DNA from: Desulfobacter hydrogenophilus
GTDB lineage: Bacteria; Desulfobacterota; Desulfobacteria; Desulfobacterales; Desulfobacteraceae
Reading direction: 5' to 3'
Assembly (NCBI RefSeq): GCF_004319545.1
Contig: NZ_CP036313.1
Coordinates: forward strand, 631,501-695,500
DNA length: 64,000 nucleotides
This document shows positions 9,805-17,756 of the stretch, one piece after another; the stretch's first letter is position 1, and every line of letters starts with the position of its first letter. The position numbers were made by a program, and so were the translations under genes. The notes under the pieces were generated by a model. That model did no database searches and was not told the DNA's origin. It saw only the letters and a program-made list of their open reading frames with translations.

Positions 9805-11002
9805 TAATCACATCTTCCGAACGCGTTTCCGTCATCCGCTTAAGGGTTGCAGTCGCTTCAGGCACAGGTTCACAACCCGGCAGGCTATCGCTGGAAACGC
9901 CCAAATTCTCAAATTTCCGGGCCGAAACCAGCACCCTTTTTTCCATGGCACCCACGGTGCGGTTAAAAGTGGTGGCGGTGCGCTCAATATCCTTTCCCAG
10001 ACGGTTCATGTGTCCAGCCATGGTGGACAGCCGCTCAAAAAGTTCCAGGCCAAGTTCCCGGATGGCCCGGGCGTTTTCATAACCTGCCTGCTGCAGCCAC
10101 ACATAGGCCACGGTTTTAAGCAGAGCAATCAGCGTAGTGGGCGTGGCCAGAATTACGCCGTGGGCCATGCCTTTTTCAATAAGATCGGGCCGGGCTGCAA
10201 GGGCAGCCGAAAAAAAATTTTCTCCAGGGATAAACAGAACCACAAACTCGGGGCTTGGGCTAAAGGCGGCCGCATAATTTTTTGATCCCAACTGGACAAT
10301 GTGAGCCATCACCTGGCGGGCATGACCATCAAGTCGTTCTTTCTGCGCCTGCTCATCTGTTGTTTCCAGGGCATCCAGATAGGCCATGAGCGGCACCTTG
10401 GCATCCACCACCACCTGACGGTTACCGGGCAGTTTCACCACCATATCCGGACGGAGCGAGCCCTTGCCGGCTCCCTGCACCGCCTGCTCTATAAAATCAC
10501 AATGGTCGACCATACCAGCCAGTTCCACGGCCCGTTTCAGGGTCACTTCCCCCCATCGGCCCCGGACATGGGGCACCCGCAACGCTTTAACCAGATTATC
10601 GGTTTCTTTGGCAAGCTGGTGCTGGGTTTTTGCCATATCCGACAAATACTGGCTGATGGCGCCAAAGGCCTGGCTTCTATCTTTTTCCATGGTTCCAAGC
10701 CGCTGTTCATACCGGTCCAGCATGCGGTGCACCGGGTCAACAGCCCGGGTAAAGGCCTCCTCTTTGCCCTTGAAATCCTGATGGGCTTGCTGGACATAAC
10801 CATTGAAATGAGACTGGGCCATGTCCATGAACTGCCGGGAATTTTCATAAAGCGCCTTATCGGATAACGCCTTGAACCGACCTGAAAAAAAATGCATAAC
10901 CAGTTTAGCAAGGACCAGGGCCGTTAACAGGCCAAACACAAACCCGGCCCCTAAAAATGCCAGATTATCCGTGCGCATGGCCATGTGAACAAAATCAATC
11001 AT
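9797..11002 (-). CDS. rmuC: DNA recombination protein RmuC family
   Basis: A 401-residue protein with an N-terminal membrane anchor (about residues 14-36), a coiled-coil region (about 50-135), and the nuclease-fold RmuC core. The core is recognisable from VRGRWGEVTLKRAVELAGM, LRPDMVVKLPGNRQVVVDAKVPL and FVVLFIPGENFFSAAL; the DAK triad belongs to the PD-(D/E)XK-like signature. RmuC limits inversion rearrangements at short repeats in E. coli. The start overlaps the moaC stop by 4 bp (ATGA). The link to molybdopterin genes is probably only operon organisation. Confidence 0.9.
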   Translation of the reverse strand: MIDFVHMAMRTDNLAFLGAGFVFGLLTALVLAKLVMHFFSGRFKALSDKALYENSRQFMDMAQSHFNGYVQQAHQDFKGKEEAFTRAVDPVHRMLDRYEQRLGTMEKDRSQAFGAISQYLSDMAKTQHQLAKETDNLVKALRVPHVRGRWGEVTLKRAVELAGMVDHCDFIEQAVQGAGKGSLRPDMVVKLPGNRQVVVDAKVPLMAYLDALETTDEQAQKERLDGHARQVMAHIVQLGSKNYAAAFSPSPEFVVLFIPGENFFSAALAARPDLIEKGMAHGVILATPTTLIALLKTVAYVWLQQAGYENARAIRELGLELFERLSTMAGHMNRLGKDIERTATTFNRTVGAMEKRVLVSARKFENLGVSSDSLPGCEPVPEATATLKRMTETRSEDVINE

Positions 11003-11487
11003 AAGAATGTTTCAGGTGCTGTATACGTCCCGCTTTTTCCACCGGATTTAAAGGCCAGATGAATATTGGAAATTTCCATGCCTTTGTCATAGGCCTTGCA
11101 CATATCATAAATGGTCAGGGCCGCAATACTGACCGCAGTCATGGCTTCCATCTCCACCCCTGTCTTTTCGGTCAGAGACACTTGTGCCTCAATGTGAATA
11201 CAACTGTTTTCCTTATCACTAAAAAAATCCACCCGGGCATGGGTAATGTTCAGCGGATGACACATGGGAATCAAGGACCAGGTCTGCTTGGCCGCCATGA
11301 TTCCTGCAATGCGTGCTGTTTCCAGCACATTCCCCTTTTTTACCTTTTCATCGACAATGGCTGTCAGGGTTTGCGTGGACATGAAAACCGTCCCCTTTGC
11401 CACAGCAACACGTTTTGTGGGAGATTTTTGCCCCACATCCACCATTCTCACACGGCCCTGGCCGTCAACATGGGTAAATTCGTTCAC
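10999..11487 (-). CDS. moaC: cyclic pyranopterin monophosphate synthase MoaC
   Basis: MoaC turns the MoaA product into cyclic pyranopterin monophosphate, the first molybdopterin intermediate. Family signatures are MVDVGQKSPTKRVAVAKG, the conserved LIPMCHPLNIT, and EMEAMTAVSIAALTIYDMCKA with the catalytic Lys near the end (FKSGGKSG). The GTG at 11487 is chosen: it has an AAAGGAG ribosome site six bases upstream and gives 162 residues, the usual family length. A longer frame opening with TTG at 11514 would begin right at the moaE stop. It overlaps rmuC downstream. Confidence 0.93.
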   Translation of the reverse strand: MNEFTHVDGQGRVRMVDVGQKSPTKRVAVAKGTVFMSTQTLTAIVDEKVKKGNVLETARIAGIMAAKQTWSLIPMCHPLNITHARVDFFSDKENSCIHIEAQVSLTEKTGVEMEAMTAVSIAALTIYDMCKAYDKGMEISNIHLAFKSGGKSGTYTAPETFL

Positions 11488-11514
11488 ATCAACTCCTTTA
11501 AAGGCCCAACCCAA

Positions 11515-11874
11515 TCAGACAAACACCTGGGTTTTGGCTGTGGCTTCTGTTTTTATCCGGTTCAAGGCATAGGTTAAGGCCTCAATCACATGTTCCCGAA
11601 TATCGCCTGCCACGGCCAGAAACATCACATCATCGCCCACCATCAGCGGCGCATCCGAATTGATATGCACCAGCACTTCCACAATACCGGGCATGGCCCT
11701 GGTCTGGTTTATAATCCGATCCAATTTTTCCTGGTCTACGGTTAAAGTCAGGCCCGATACAGGCCGGCCGTCCCGGGAACTGTCCCGGACCACCCCGTTA
11801 TGGTAAAGCACCATTCCGGCTTTGGAAAAATCCGGGTGATTTTTCATCTGGTTTATCATTGCAGGCAAATCCAT
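11515..11874 (-). CDS. MoaE-like molybdopterin synthase catalytic subunit, divergent
   Basis: A 119-residue protein with the overall MoaE pattern: a hydrophobic strand followed by GVVRDSSRDGRPVSGL, then IVEVLVHINSDAPLMVGDDVMFLAVAGDIREHVIEAL at about residues 63-100. MoaE inserts sulfur into cPMP together with MoaD. The C-terminus ends RIKTEATAKTQVFV rather than the P-I-W-K-K-E box that carries a catalytic lysine in classical MoaE, so activity is uncertain. It is the first gene of the leftward moaE-moaC-rmuC-mltA unit. No moaD or moaA is present in the window. Confidence 0.7.
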   Translation of the reverse strand: MDLPAMINQMKNHPDFSKAGMVLYHNGVVRDSSRDGRPVSGLTLTVDQEKLDRIINQTRAMPGIVEVLVHINSDAPLMVGDDVMFLAVAGDIREHVIEALTYALNRIKTEATAKTQVFV

Positions 11875-11903
11875 GGGTCCTCCTTATCTATCTTAAATTT
11901 TTA

Positions 11904-12050
11904 TACTCGATCATCGAGTTTTTAGGAAATTTATTCAAATTCAAGGCGGAAACAATTTTTAACCGGAGGTTAAGATACAACATATTTTGAGAATTAAAAA
12001 TTGTTTCCAACGCCGAAGTTGGGCAAATTAACAAAAACTTAATCATCGAA
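11904..12050. repeat. MITE-like imperfect inverted-repeat element
   Basis: About 147 bp lie between moaE and mobA and can fold end to end. The outer arms pair cgatcatcgagttttt with the complement of aaaaacttaatcatcga. The inner arms are ggaaacaatttttaa (around 11950-11965) and ttaaaaattgtttcc (around 11994-12009), and further pairing involves the caaggcg/cgccgaag bases. The loop holds ccggaggttaagatac. The element encodes no protein. Its symmetric form and sharp edges suggest a dispersed non-autonomous element or a structured RNA, but copy number is not visible from one window. Confidence 0.5.
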
Positions 12051-12692
12051 TTATATGTCTTCTCTTTGTCCCCACCCATGCCCCGGGTCTGGAACCTGGG
12101 CCATCTCCCTGGCGGTTTCAAGATCGGCAGGCGTGTTCACATTAAACTTAAAACGCAAATCCGGGTCCAGGGCTTCAAGCGTTTGGGGTGGGATCTGTTT
12201 GACCCGCTCAGGCTTGAAAAATTTTTTCACCATAAAGACCTTTTTTTTAAGATTGGTCTCAATTCTTGGCAGGCAGGATTTATGATACAGGGCAGACAAG
12301 GGTTCTAACCCCTCCCAGGTCCTGGGTATGATAATCTGCTTGCCGGGACTCCGTTGCGCAAGAAGGTAGCGGATAATCTTCTCATTAACAAAGGGAACGT
12401 CACAGGCCGTTACACAGCTCCAGTCAAAACAAGCATGGAACAGACCGGCATGAAGCCCTGCCAACGCGCATTGGGATGGATCAATATCCGTTACAACCAA
12501 GGCGTCGATATCCAAGAAAAGTGCCGGATCATTAACCACCAGAATCACTTCCTTAAACATCATGGAAAACAGGGCATGGGTCCGGGCCAGCATGGTATTT
12601 GCCCCAACCTTTTGAAATGCTTTGTTTATGCCGGGTAATCTGCTGTTGCAGCCGCCGGCCAGGATCACCCCCGTGCAGTCTATTTTTTCCAT
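12051..12692 (-). CDS. mobA: molybdenum cofactor guanylyltransferase (MobA-like)
   Basis: A 213-residue nucleotidyltransferase. It shows the pyrophosphorylase loop LAGGCNSRLPGINKAF near the N-terminus, the catalytic region VTACDVPFVNEKIIRYL (the DxP of MobA enzymes), and LEPLSALYHKSCLP. MobA attaches GMP to molybdopterin to give the bis-MGD cofactor used by formate dehydrogenases and related enzymes. It differs from canonical MobA in having N-S-R-L-P instead of S-x-R-M/F-G in the loop. It lies apart from moaE, separated by the inverted-repeat element that abuts its stop codon. Confidence 0.8.
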   Translation of the reverse strand: MEKIDCTGVILAGGCNSRLPGINKAFQKVGANTMLARTHALFSMMFKEVILVVNDPALFLDIDALVVTDIDPSQCALAGLHAGLFHACFDWSCVTACDVPFVNEKIIRYLLAQRSPGKQIIIPRTWEGLEPLSALYHKSCLPRIETNLKKKVFMVKKFFKPERVKQIPPQTLEALDPDLRFKFNVNTPADLETAREMAQVPDPGHGWGQREDI

Positions 12693-12878
12693 GCCTTTAA
12701 TGCCTTCTGCTTTAATATTTTCTAATTGGTATATTTCTTACCTGAGATTTAAAAGATGATATCCTTTATACATTTGTTGATTATATGAACCCGGATAAGA
12801 AATCAAGGTGTTGCCGTGCGAAAAAAAAGATGGTAGAAAAAACTTTTAGGGCATACCCGAACAGTAAAAAGGCATACC

Positions 12879-13421
12879 ATGACAAAAAAAAAGAGCATTC
12901 TCAATGATCAGGATTACAAACGCATCATCACCCGCATTGCCTACGAAATCATTGAAAAACATAAAGGGATAAAAAACCTGGCCCTAGTGGGGATTCAAAC
13001 CCGGGGGGATTTTCTTGCAAAACGCCTGGCAGAGCAGATAGCAGCCATTGAAGGCACAACACCGCCTGTGGGGTCCATGGATATCAACATGTACCGGGAC
13101 GACTGGACAAAAATCAGCCACCAGCCCACGGTAAGACCGTCGAACATCCCCTTCTCCGTGGATGACAAAGAGATTATTTTGGTGGATGACGTGCTGTTCA
13201 CCGGAAGGACCATCCGGGCTGCCATGGAGGCGTTGATGGATTTTGGCAGACCTGCCCGCATTGAGCTTGCCATCCTGGTGGACAGAGGTCACAGGGAGCT
13301 GCCCATCCAGGCAGATTACCAGGGTATTTTTGCGGACACGGAACCAGACGACATGATCCATGTCCATGTCCTTGAACAGGACAAAGAGGACTGCGTTTAC
13401 AGGGAGCTAAGATTTTCATGA
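12879..13421 (+). CDS. pyrR: bifunctional pyr operon regulator / uracil phosphoribosyltransferase
   Basis: A 180-residue type I phosphoribosyltransferase. The PRPP-binding loop is IILVDDVLFTGRTIRAAMEAL, and VGIQTRGDFLAKRLAEQI and the flexible loop SHQPTVRPSNIPFSV match PyrR. PyrR senses UMP and binds pyr mRNA in many bacteria and also has uracil phosphoribosyltransferase activity. No pyr biosynthesis genes or PyrR-binding leader lie nearby, so the RNA-binding role here is from family knowledge. The stop overlaps the moaB start by 4 bp. Confidence 0.9.
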   Translation: MTKKKSILNDQDYKRIITRIAYEIIEKHKGIKNLALVGIQTRGDFLAKRLAEQIAAIEGTTPPVGSMDINMYRDDWTKISHQPTVRPSNIPFSVDDKEIILVDDVLFTGRTIRAAMEALMDFGRPARIELAILVDRGHRELPIQADYQGIFADTEPDDMIHVHVLEQDKEDCVYRELRFS

Positions 13422-13921
13422 GCGCCCACTCCCATCGGACATCTTTGCCTAAGCACCTCAAAATTGCCGTATTATCCATGTCCTCCACCCGGACTTTTGA
13501 AAATGACAAAAGCGGTTTATGGATAAAAAAACAGGCAAAAAAAGAGGGGCATGAAGTGGTAATTCACCAGGTGATACCGGATGATGCAAATGCAATCACC
13601 GATGCGCTTGGGCATATTATCGAGCGCATCGCCCCCCATGCCGTCATCATGACCGGCGGTACGGGCGTCAGTCCCAAAGATGTCACCATAGAGGCGGTCC
13701 GGCCCCTGTTTGACAAGGAGCTGACAGCCTTTGGGCCGGTATTTGCCCAGCTCAGTTTTGAACAGATTGACTCTGCCGCCATTTTGTCCCGGGCCACGGC
13801 AGGCTTTATAAAAGGCACAGCCGTATTCTGCATGCCCGGCAGCCTTAACGCCTGCAAACTGGCCTGCAGCAATCTGATTTTCCCGGAACTTGGACATTTG
13901 ATTAAACATGCAAAGGAATAA
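13418..13921 (+). CDS. moaB: molybdenum cofactor biosynthesis protein B (MoaB)
   Basis: A 167-residue MoaB/Mog-family protein. The molybdopterin-binding motif TGGTGVSPKDVT and the later GTAVFCMPGSLNACKLA are clear. In deltaproteobacteria this protein probably adenylylates molybdopterin before metal insertion. The start overlaps pyrR by 4 bp (ATGA) and the stop is followed after 3 bp by the next gene, so the three genes form a tight operon. Confidence 0.92.
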   Translation: MSAHSHRTSLPKHLKIAVLSMSSTRTFENDKSGLWIKKQAKKEGHEVVIHQVIPDDANAITDALGHIIERIAPHAVIMTGGTGVSPKDVTIEAVRPLFDKELTAFGPVFAQLSFEQIDSAAILSRATAGFIKGTAVFCMPGSLNACKLACSNLIFPELGHLIKHAKE

Positions 13922-13924
13922 ATT

Positions 13925-14329
13925 ATGAAAGAACTTGACGCGTTATTAAATGACTGGAAAGATAATGACAACCAGACCCGCAAGGCATTTACCGAGCTTG
14001 TGGAGCACATAAATTCCCTGTCCGACATCTCCCTTGAATTTGTCAGCCGGCCCGGGGTAAGCTACTCCTTTCGTCCCAAACATACGGCCCAGACCAAACG
14101 CCCGCTGTTTGCCATGGTGGATGTCATTGATGATGACCCTGATGACCGTTGGCTGTCTGTCTGTTTTTACGCAGACTTAGTCACCGATCCCCAGGAGGAA
14201 GGAGACCACGTACCCGAAGGGCTTCTGGGCGAAGACGCATGCTGCTTTGACTTGTATGAATATGATGAGCAGGAAATGGCGAATTTGAAAGAGAAAATTA
14301 CCGAGGCACACAGCAACGCCCCGGAATAG
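13925..14329 (+). CDS. hypothetical protein
   Basis: A 134-residue acidic soluble protein without a recognised domain. It starts with an amphipathic helix (ELDALLNDWKDND) and contains GVSYSFRP, RPLFAMVDVIDDDPDDRWLSVCFYADLVTDPQEEGD and DACCFDLYEYDE. Three bases separate it from moaB, so it is co-transcribed with pyrR-moaB. A strong hairpin follows its stop codon. Function unknown. Confidence 0.7.
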   Translation: MKELDALLNDWKDNDNQTRKAFTELVEHINSLSDISLEFVSRPGVSYSFRPKHTAQTKRPLFAMVDVIDDDPDDRWLSVCFYADLVTDPQEEGDHVPEGLLGEDACCFDLYEYDEQEMANLKEKITEAHSNAPE

Positions 14330-14335
14330 AAACGT

Positions 14336-14382
14336 ATCCGGGGACAAGATTGTTTTTGAAAAAAAGAATCTTGTCCCCGGAT
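14336..14382. terminator. bidirectional rho-independent terminator
   Basis: A perfect 16-bp inverted repeat (atccggggacaagatt and its complement) with a 15-base loop lies exactly between two convergent genes that end at 14329 and 14386. It can serve both strands. Confidence 0.75.
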
Positions 14383-14385
14383 AAT

Positions 14386-15456
14386 TTACACCGAAAAGCG
14401 GATATTTAAAATATCCCCGTCCTGGACCACGTAATCCTTGCCCTCAACATAGAACTTGCCGTTCTTTTTCAGCTCTGCTTCAGAGCCAAGTTCCATCAGT
14501 TCGTCATACTTGAACACCTCGGCCCGGATAAACCCGCGCTCAAGGTCGGAATGGATGACACCTGCAGCTGTGGGGGCCTTGGCTTCTTTTCTCACCAGCC
14601 ACTGCCGGACCTCATCTTCGCCAACGGTGAAAAACGAAATAAGGTTCAAGGATTTCAGGCAAAGGGCGGTCAACGTTTCCAGGGCTGTGGACGTAATCCC
14701 CAAATCCTCAAGGAACTCCTGTTTTTCCTCAGCACTGTCCAGCATGGCGATTTCCGCCTCCACCTTGGCCGATACCAGCATCGCTTCTATGGCCAGGGCA
14801 TCGCAGCTGTCTTTAAACGCATCCAGAATATCTGTATTGCCAAGATCATCTTCGCCCACGTTAACCGCGACCACCAGTTTTTTCAACGTGATAAAGGGGT
14901 AGGACCGGATCAGTTTTTCCTCATCCTCGGATAACTCAAGCAGACGAAGCGGCAGTTCCTGTTCCAGGTGAGCCAGCATCTTCTCCATAAGGACCAGTTC
15001 TTTTTTCTGATCTTCATCCTTGATTTTCTTGACCATGGCAGAGAGGCGCTCAATGCGCTTTTCCACAAAAATCTGATCGTGCATCACAAGCTCGGAGTTA
15101 ACCATGTCAAAATCCCGCAGGGCATCCACACTGCCTTCGGCATGGTATACCGCCTCATCTTCAAAAGCCCGGACCACATGGCAAATCGCATCCATGTCGG
15201 AGATCTCTTTAAATATATCTCCCTTGGAAATGGTTTCAGCCTCCATTTTGGGCAAAAGCACCAGATCAAGACGCGCCTTGGTCTCTTTTTTGGGGGCATA
15301 CATCTCCACTAACCGGTCAAACCGGGAATCCAGAATGTCGGCGGTGCCCGGCACAGGGTTAAATGCCTTGGCCGGATCCGTAATCTCGTTTCCGGTCAAA
15401 ATCTGAAACAATGTTTTCTTCCCTGTCTGGGGAAGCCCGATAATGCCTACCTTCAT
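14386..15456 (-). CDS. ychF: YchF/OLA1-type GTP-binding (ATPase) protein
   Basis: A 356-residue Obg-like P-loop protein. The N-terminal P-loop reads GLPQTGKKTLFQILTG, replacing the NVGKS/T of most YchF proteins by QTGKK. The switch region and the guanine-specificity-like VVAVNVGEDD follow, then a coiled-coil region and a C-terminal TGS domain (about residues 270-355; FFTVGEDEVRQWLVR). YchF proteins bind ribosomes and hydrolyse ATP rather than GTP. The divergent P-loop suggests a paralogue rather than the standard housekeeping copy. Confidence 0.85.
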   Translation of the reverse strand: MKVGIIGLPQTGKKTLFQILTGNEITDPAKAFNPVPGTADILDSRFDRLVEMYAPKKETKARLDLVLLPKMEAETISKGDIFKEISDMDAICHVVRAFEDEAVYHAEGSVDALRDFDMVNSELVMHDQIFVEKRIERLSAMVKKIKDEDQKKELVLMEKMLAHLEQELPLRLLELSEDEEKLIRSYPFITLKKLVVAVNVGEDDLGNTDILDAFKDSCDALAIEAMLVSAKVEAEIAMLDSAEEKQEFLEDLGITSTALETLTALCLKSLNLISFFTVGEDEVRQWLVRKEAKAPTAAGVIHSDLERGFIRAEVFKYDELMELGSEAELKKNGKFYVEGKDYVVQDGDILNIRFSV

Positions 15457-15481
15457 CTTTTATGTTTGTCCTTTTTTAAAT

Positions 15482-16357
15482 CTAAAGCGTTATATTTAAA
15501 GTTTCAAAGACCTTTGACGGCATCACCCTTTTTTTCACGGGATCGCACTCAACGCGGGCAGCTACATGGGTCGGGTCATGGGGGAAAACCAACAGGGCAT
15601 TTTCGTCAACGGCCCGCTCCAGCATCTGTTTTTTCTCGTCCACCAGCCCTTCGGCAAACCGGTCATATCCCATGGTGATGGGCAGGTTTACCCAGGGCAA
15701 TCCCGGGATAAGATCGGCGGTATAAATAACGGAACCGGTTTGGGCCTGAATCCAGGGGACCAGCATCCCCGGGGTGTGTCCCTGGCTTTGGAAAAATTCA
15801 ATGGTCAGCCCCCCCACAACCAGACGGTCTCCCCCCCGCTTGAGCACAAGACGCCCTGTGGCCTGCAGCTTTTCAGGAAGGCCCGGAATAAATGAAGCCC
15901 GGTCACGGTGATGGGGGGATTGGGATCGCTTAAAATTTTCCTCTCCCACCACAAAAAGGGCATTGGGGAAAAGCAGGTCCGGTTCCCGGTCCGGTTCCCA
16001 GGCGCTTAAAAGCCCGCCGGCATGGTCAAAATGAAGATGAGACAGAACGACATGACTGATGTCTGCATCACTTAATCCCTGTTCTGCCAGGGATTGCATT
16101 AATATATGCGTTTCTTCTTTAACGGCAAAGCGCGCTTTCATGTCAGGGGAGAGATATGCGCCGCACCCAGTCTCAAATAAGAGATTGTGATTCCCGCTTT
16201 TTACCAGCAGACAGTTTGAAGCAATATCAATCATGCCCCTTTCATCTGCCGGGATCCATTTCTGCCACAGAGCCTTAGGGGCGTTGCCGAACATGGTGCC
16301 GCCGTCCAGGCGCATACTGTTGCCCCGGATAACAATAAATGAAGTTTCCTGCATCAT
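15482..16357 (-). CDS. MBL-fold metallo-hydrolase
   Basis: A metallo-beta-lactamase-fold hydrolase of 291 residues. Metal-binding motifs are VVLSHLHFDHAGG (HxHxDH), HTPGM and FPHDPTHVA. It resembles AHL-lactonase/quinolonase-like members, but the substrate cannot be assigned. The ATG at 16357 is used because it has AAAGGGAG five bases upstream; a longer frame starting at 16474 would overlap yhbY. A short segment of this gene (coding for APKALWQKWIPA) is repeated in the intergenic region near 21,680. Confidence 0.85.
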   Translation of the reverse strand: MMQETSFIVIRGNSMRLDGGTMFGNAPKALWQKWIPADERGMIDIASNCLLVKSGNHNLLFETGCGAYLSPDMKARFAVKEETHILMQSLAEQGLSDADISHVVLSHLHFDHAGGLLSAWEPDREPDLLFPNALFVVGEENFKRSQSPHHRDRASFIPGLPEKLQATGRLVLKRGGDRLVVGGLTIEFFQSQGHTPGMLVPWIQAQTGSVIYTADLIPGLPWVNLPITMGYDRFAEGLVDEKKQMLERAVDENALLVFPHDPTHVAARVECDPVKKRVMPSKVFETLNITL

Positions 16358-16386
16358 GAGAACTCCCTTTGGGTCGTTGATTTGAT

Positions 16387-16692
16387 TCAAGCCAAAGTGA
16401 TTTTTCGCTTTTCCGGGTCCGGGTGGCAGCGATAAAGAACAGCCACGTGGCCGATGGTTCCGGCAACATGGCATTTAAGCCGTGCTGTAATCTCATCAAG
16501 CAAAGCGGCTTTTACATCCTTCTCCTTGTGATCAATAAATTTTATCTTAATCAGTTCAGATGCGCTCAGGGCGTTGTCCACCTCTTGGATCAGAGCTGTT
16601 GTCACACCCTTTGCCCCCACAAAGGCAGAAGGGTTTAAGTTATGGGCAAGGCCCCTTAGGTATTTGCGCTGGGCGCCGGTAAGTTGTGTCAC
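16387..16692 (-). CDS. yhbY: ribosome assembly RNA-binding protein YhbY (CRM domain)
   Basis: A 101-residue single CRM domain protein of the usual YhbY size. Typical features are LTGAQRKYLRGLAHNLNPSAFVGAKGVT and a late basic/hydrophobic segment GTIGHVAVLYRCHPDPEKRK. It associates with the 50S precursor in E. coli. It is upstream of the MBL hydrolase gene on the same strand (about 29 bp). The insertion sequence on its right begins 80 bp from its start and may have displaced part of its regulatory region. Confidence 0.88.
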   Translation of the reverse strand: MTQLTGAQRKYLRGLAHNLNPSAFVGAKGVTTALIQEVDNALSASELIKIKFIDHKEKDVKAALLDEITARLKCHVAGTIGHVAVLYRCHPDPEKRKITLA

Positions 16693-16845
16693 GTTAAATC
16701 CTTAAATTAAAGTTCATCTTTCAGGTCCGGCATATTATCATAAACCGGGGATTGTGGATACACCCCTATTTAGCTATGGCAGCAAATGACGGTTGGAATC
16801 TTGAAAAGCCCCATCAATAATGACGTCCTACCTCGAACTTGAAAC

Positions 16846-16994
16846 TGATAAAGTATGTGTTTTCCTTAAAGTTCACTCCAATATGTTCATTTTTAGCCTA
16901 TCGACCTAAAATTTCAGGGAAAAATAGTTTGAAACCCCTTCCATATCCATGATAAAGTATGCGTAATTCGTTCACAATTACACATACTTTATCA
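16846..16994. promoter_or_regulatory. repeated operator-like palindrome inside the IS leader
   Basis: The motif TGATAAAGTATGYGT occurs at 16846-16860 and again as both arms of a 19-bp, one-mismatch inverted repeat at 16951-16994 (tgataaagtatgcgtaatt ... aattacacatactttatca). The second site ends 10 bp before the start of the helix-turn-helix gene. This suggests autoregulation or transposase/accessory-protein binding. Confidence 0.55.
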
Positions 16995-17004
16995 CGGAGG
17001 GGGA

Positions 17005-17646
17005 ATGGATGAATATGACGTTCGGAAAAAGTTTAGGCAAGACAAAATTATGGCAATTGAAAAGCTGGCGCAATTACTCCAATGCTCTGCGATAACAGTG
17101 AGAAGAAGATTAAAAAAGTGGAAAACATTCACAAGCATAAATCAAAACGGTCGCTACTACACATTGCCCGAAATTCCTGAATTTGACGATAATGGATTAT
17201 GGAAATATCAATTTGCTCTATTTTCCAAGCACGGCAATTTAAAACAAACAATTATTGAATTGGTAAAAAGATCTGAAGCTGGGCTCAGTGCCGCTGATAT
17301 TTCGAGCATTATTGAGATCCCTTCAAGTAGTTCCTATTTTTCACAAATCAAGCAATCCGACGAAATCAAACGAGAAAAACATCAGGGCCGGTTTGTTTAT
17401 TTTTCAGCGGCACCCAACAAATATCAACTACAAAAAAGGGGTGCAGAACGACACAAGACCGATGGTTGGCCCACTGATACCCAGGCAGTTAAAATTTTAG
17501 TACACATAATAAAAAACCCAGGTATTGAAGTTGACCGGCTTGCCATTGAATCTGCTCTTCCGGGTGAGCGCTTTGACCCAGTTGTTGTTAAACAATTTTT
17601 GCAATTCCATGACCTTTTAAAAAAAACTTCGGATACAGAGCCATAA
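17005..17646 (+). CDS. IS accessory protein with helix-turn-helix
   Basis: A 213-residue basic protein. The N-terminal segment IEKLAQLLQCSAITVRRRLKKW (residues about 13-34) is a clear helix-turn-helix. A second winged-helix-like block near 75-135 (GLSAADISSIIEIPSSSSYFSQIK) follows and a third similar block lies near the end. It begins just after a strong GGAGGGGG ribosome site. It precedes the transposase inside the same insertion sequence, and palindromic sites lie directly upstream, so a regulatory or target-binding role is inferred. No experimentally known family was recognised. Confidence 0.7.
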   Translation: MDEYDVRKKFRQDKIMAIEKLAQLLQCSAITVRRRLKKWKTFTSINQNGRYYTLPEIPEFDDNGLWKYQFALFSKHGNLKQTIIELVKRSEAGLSAADISSIIEIPSSSSYFSQIKQSDEIKREKHQGRFVYFSAAPNKYQLQKRGAERHKTDGWPTDTQAVKILVHIIKNPGIEVDRLAIESALPGERFDPVVVKQFLQFHDLLKKTSDTEP

Positions 17647-17756
17647 AATGTCTCACAGGGTATATCGACAAAATCACTGAAGGGATTTGTCCGCAGAATC
17701 TATTTCCGGAGGAGCCAACTATTTCCTTTTATCCGCAGGAGGTAGGCCAACGGGAT

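Noticed and set aside
11888..12121. 77-codon minus-strand gene between moaE and mobA
   Set aside because: It runs through the inverted-repeat element and into the mobA coding region in another frame, with no motif or ribosome site.
16768..16775. AGCT as the IS target duplication
   Set aside because: AGCT is palindromic and symmetrical with both ends, so it reads as a duplication by chance; ATTT outside it is a true direct repeat at both ends.
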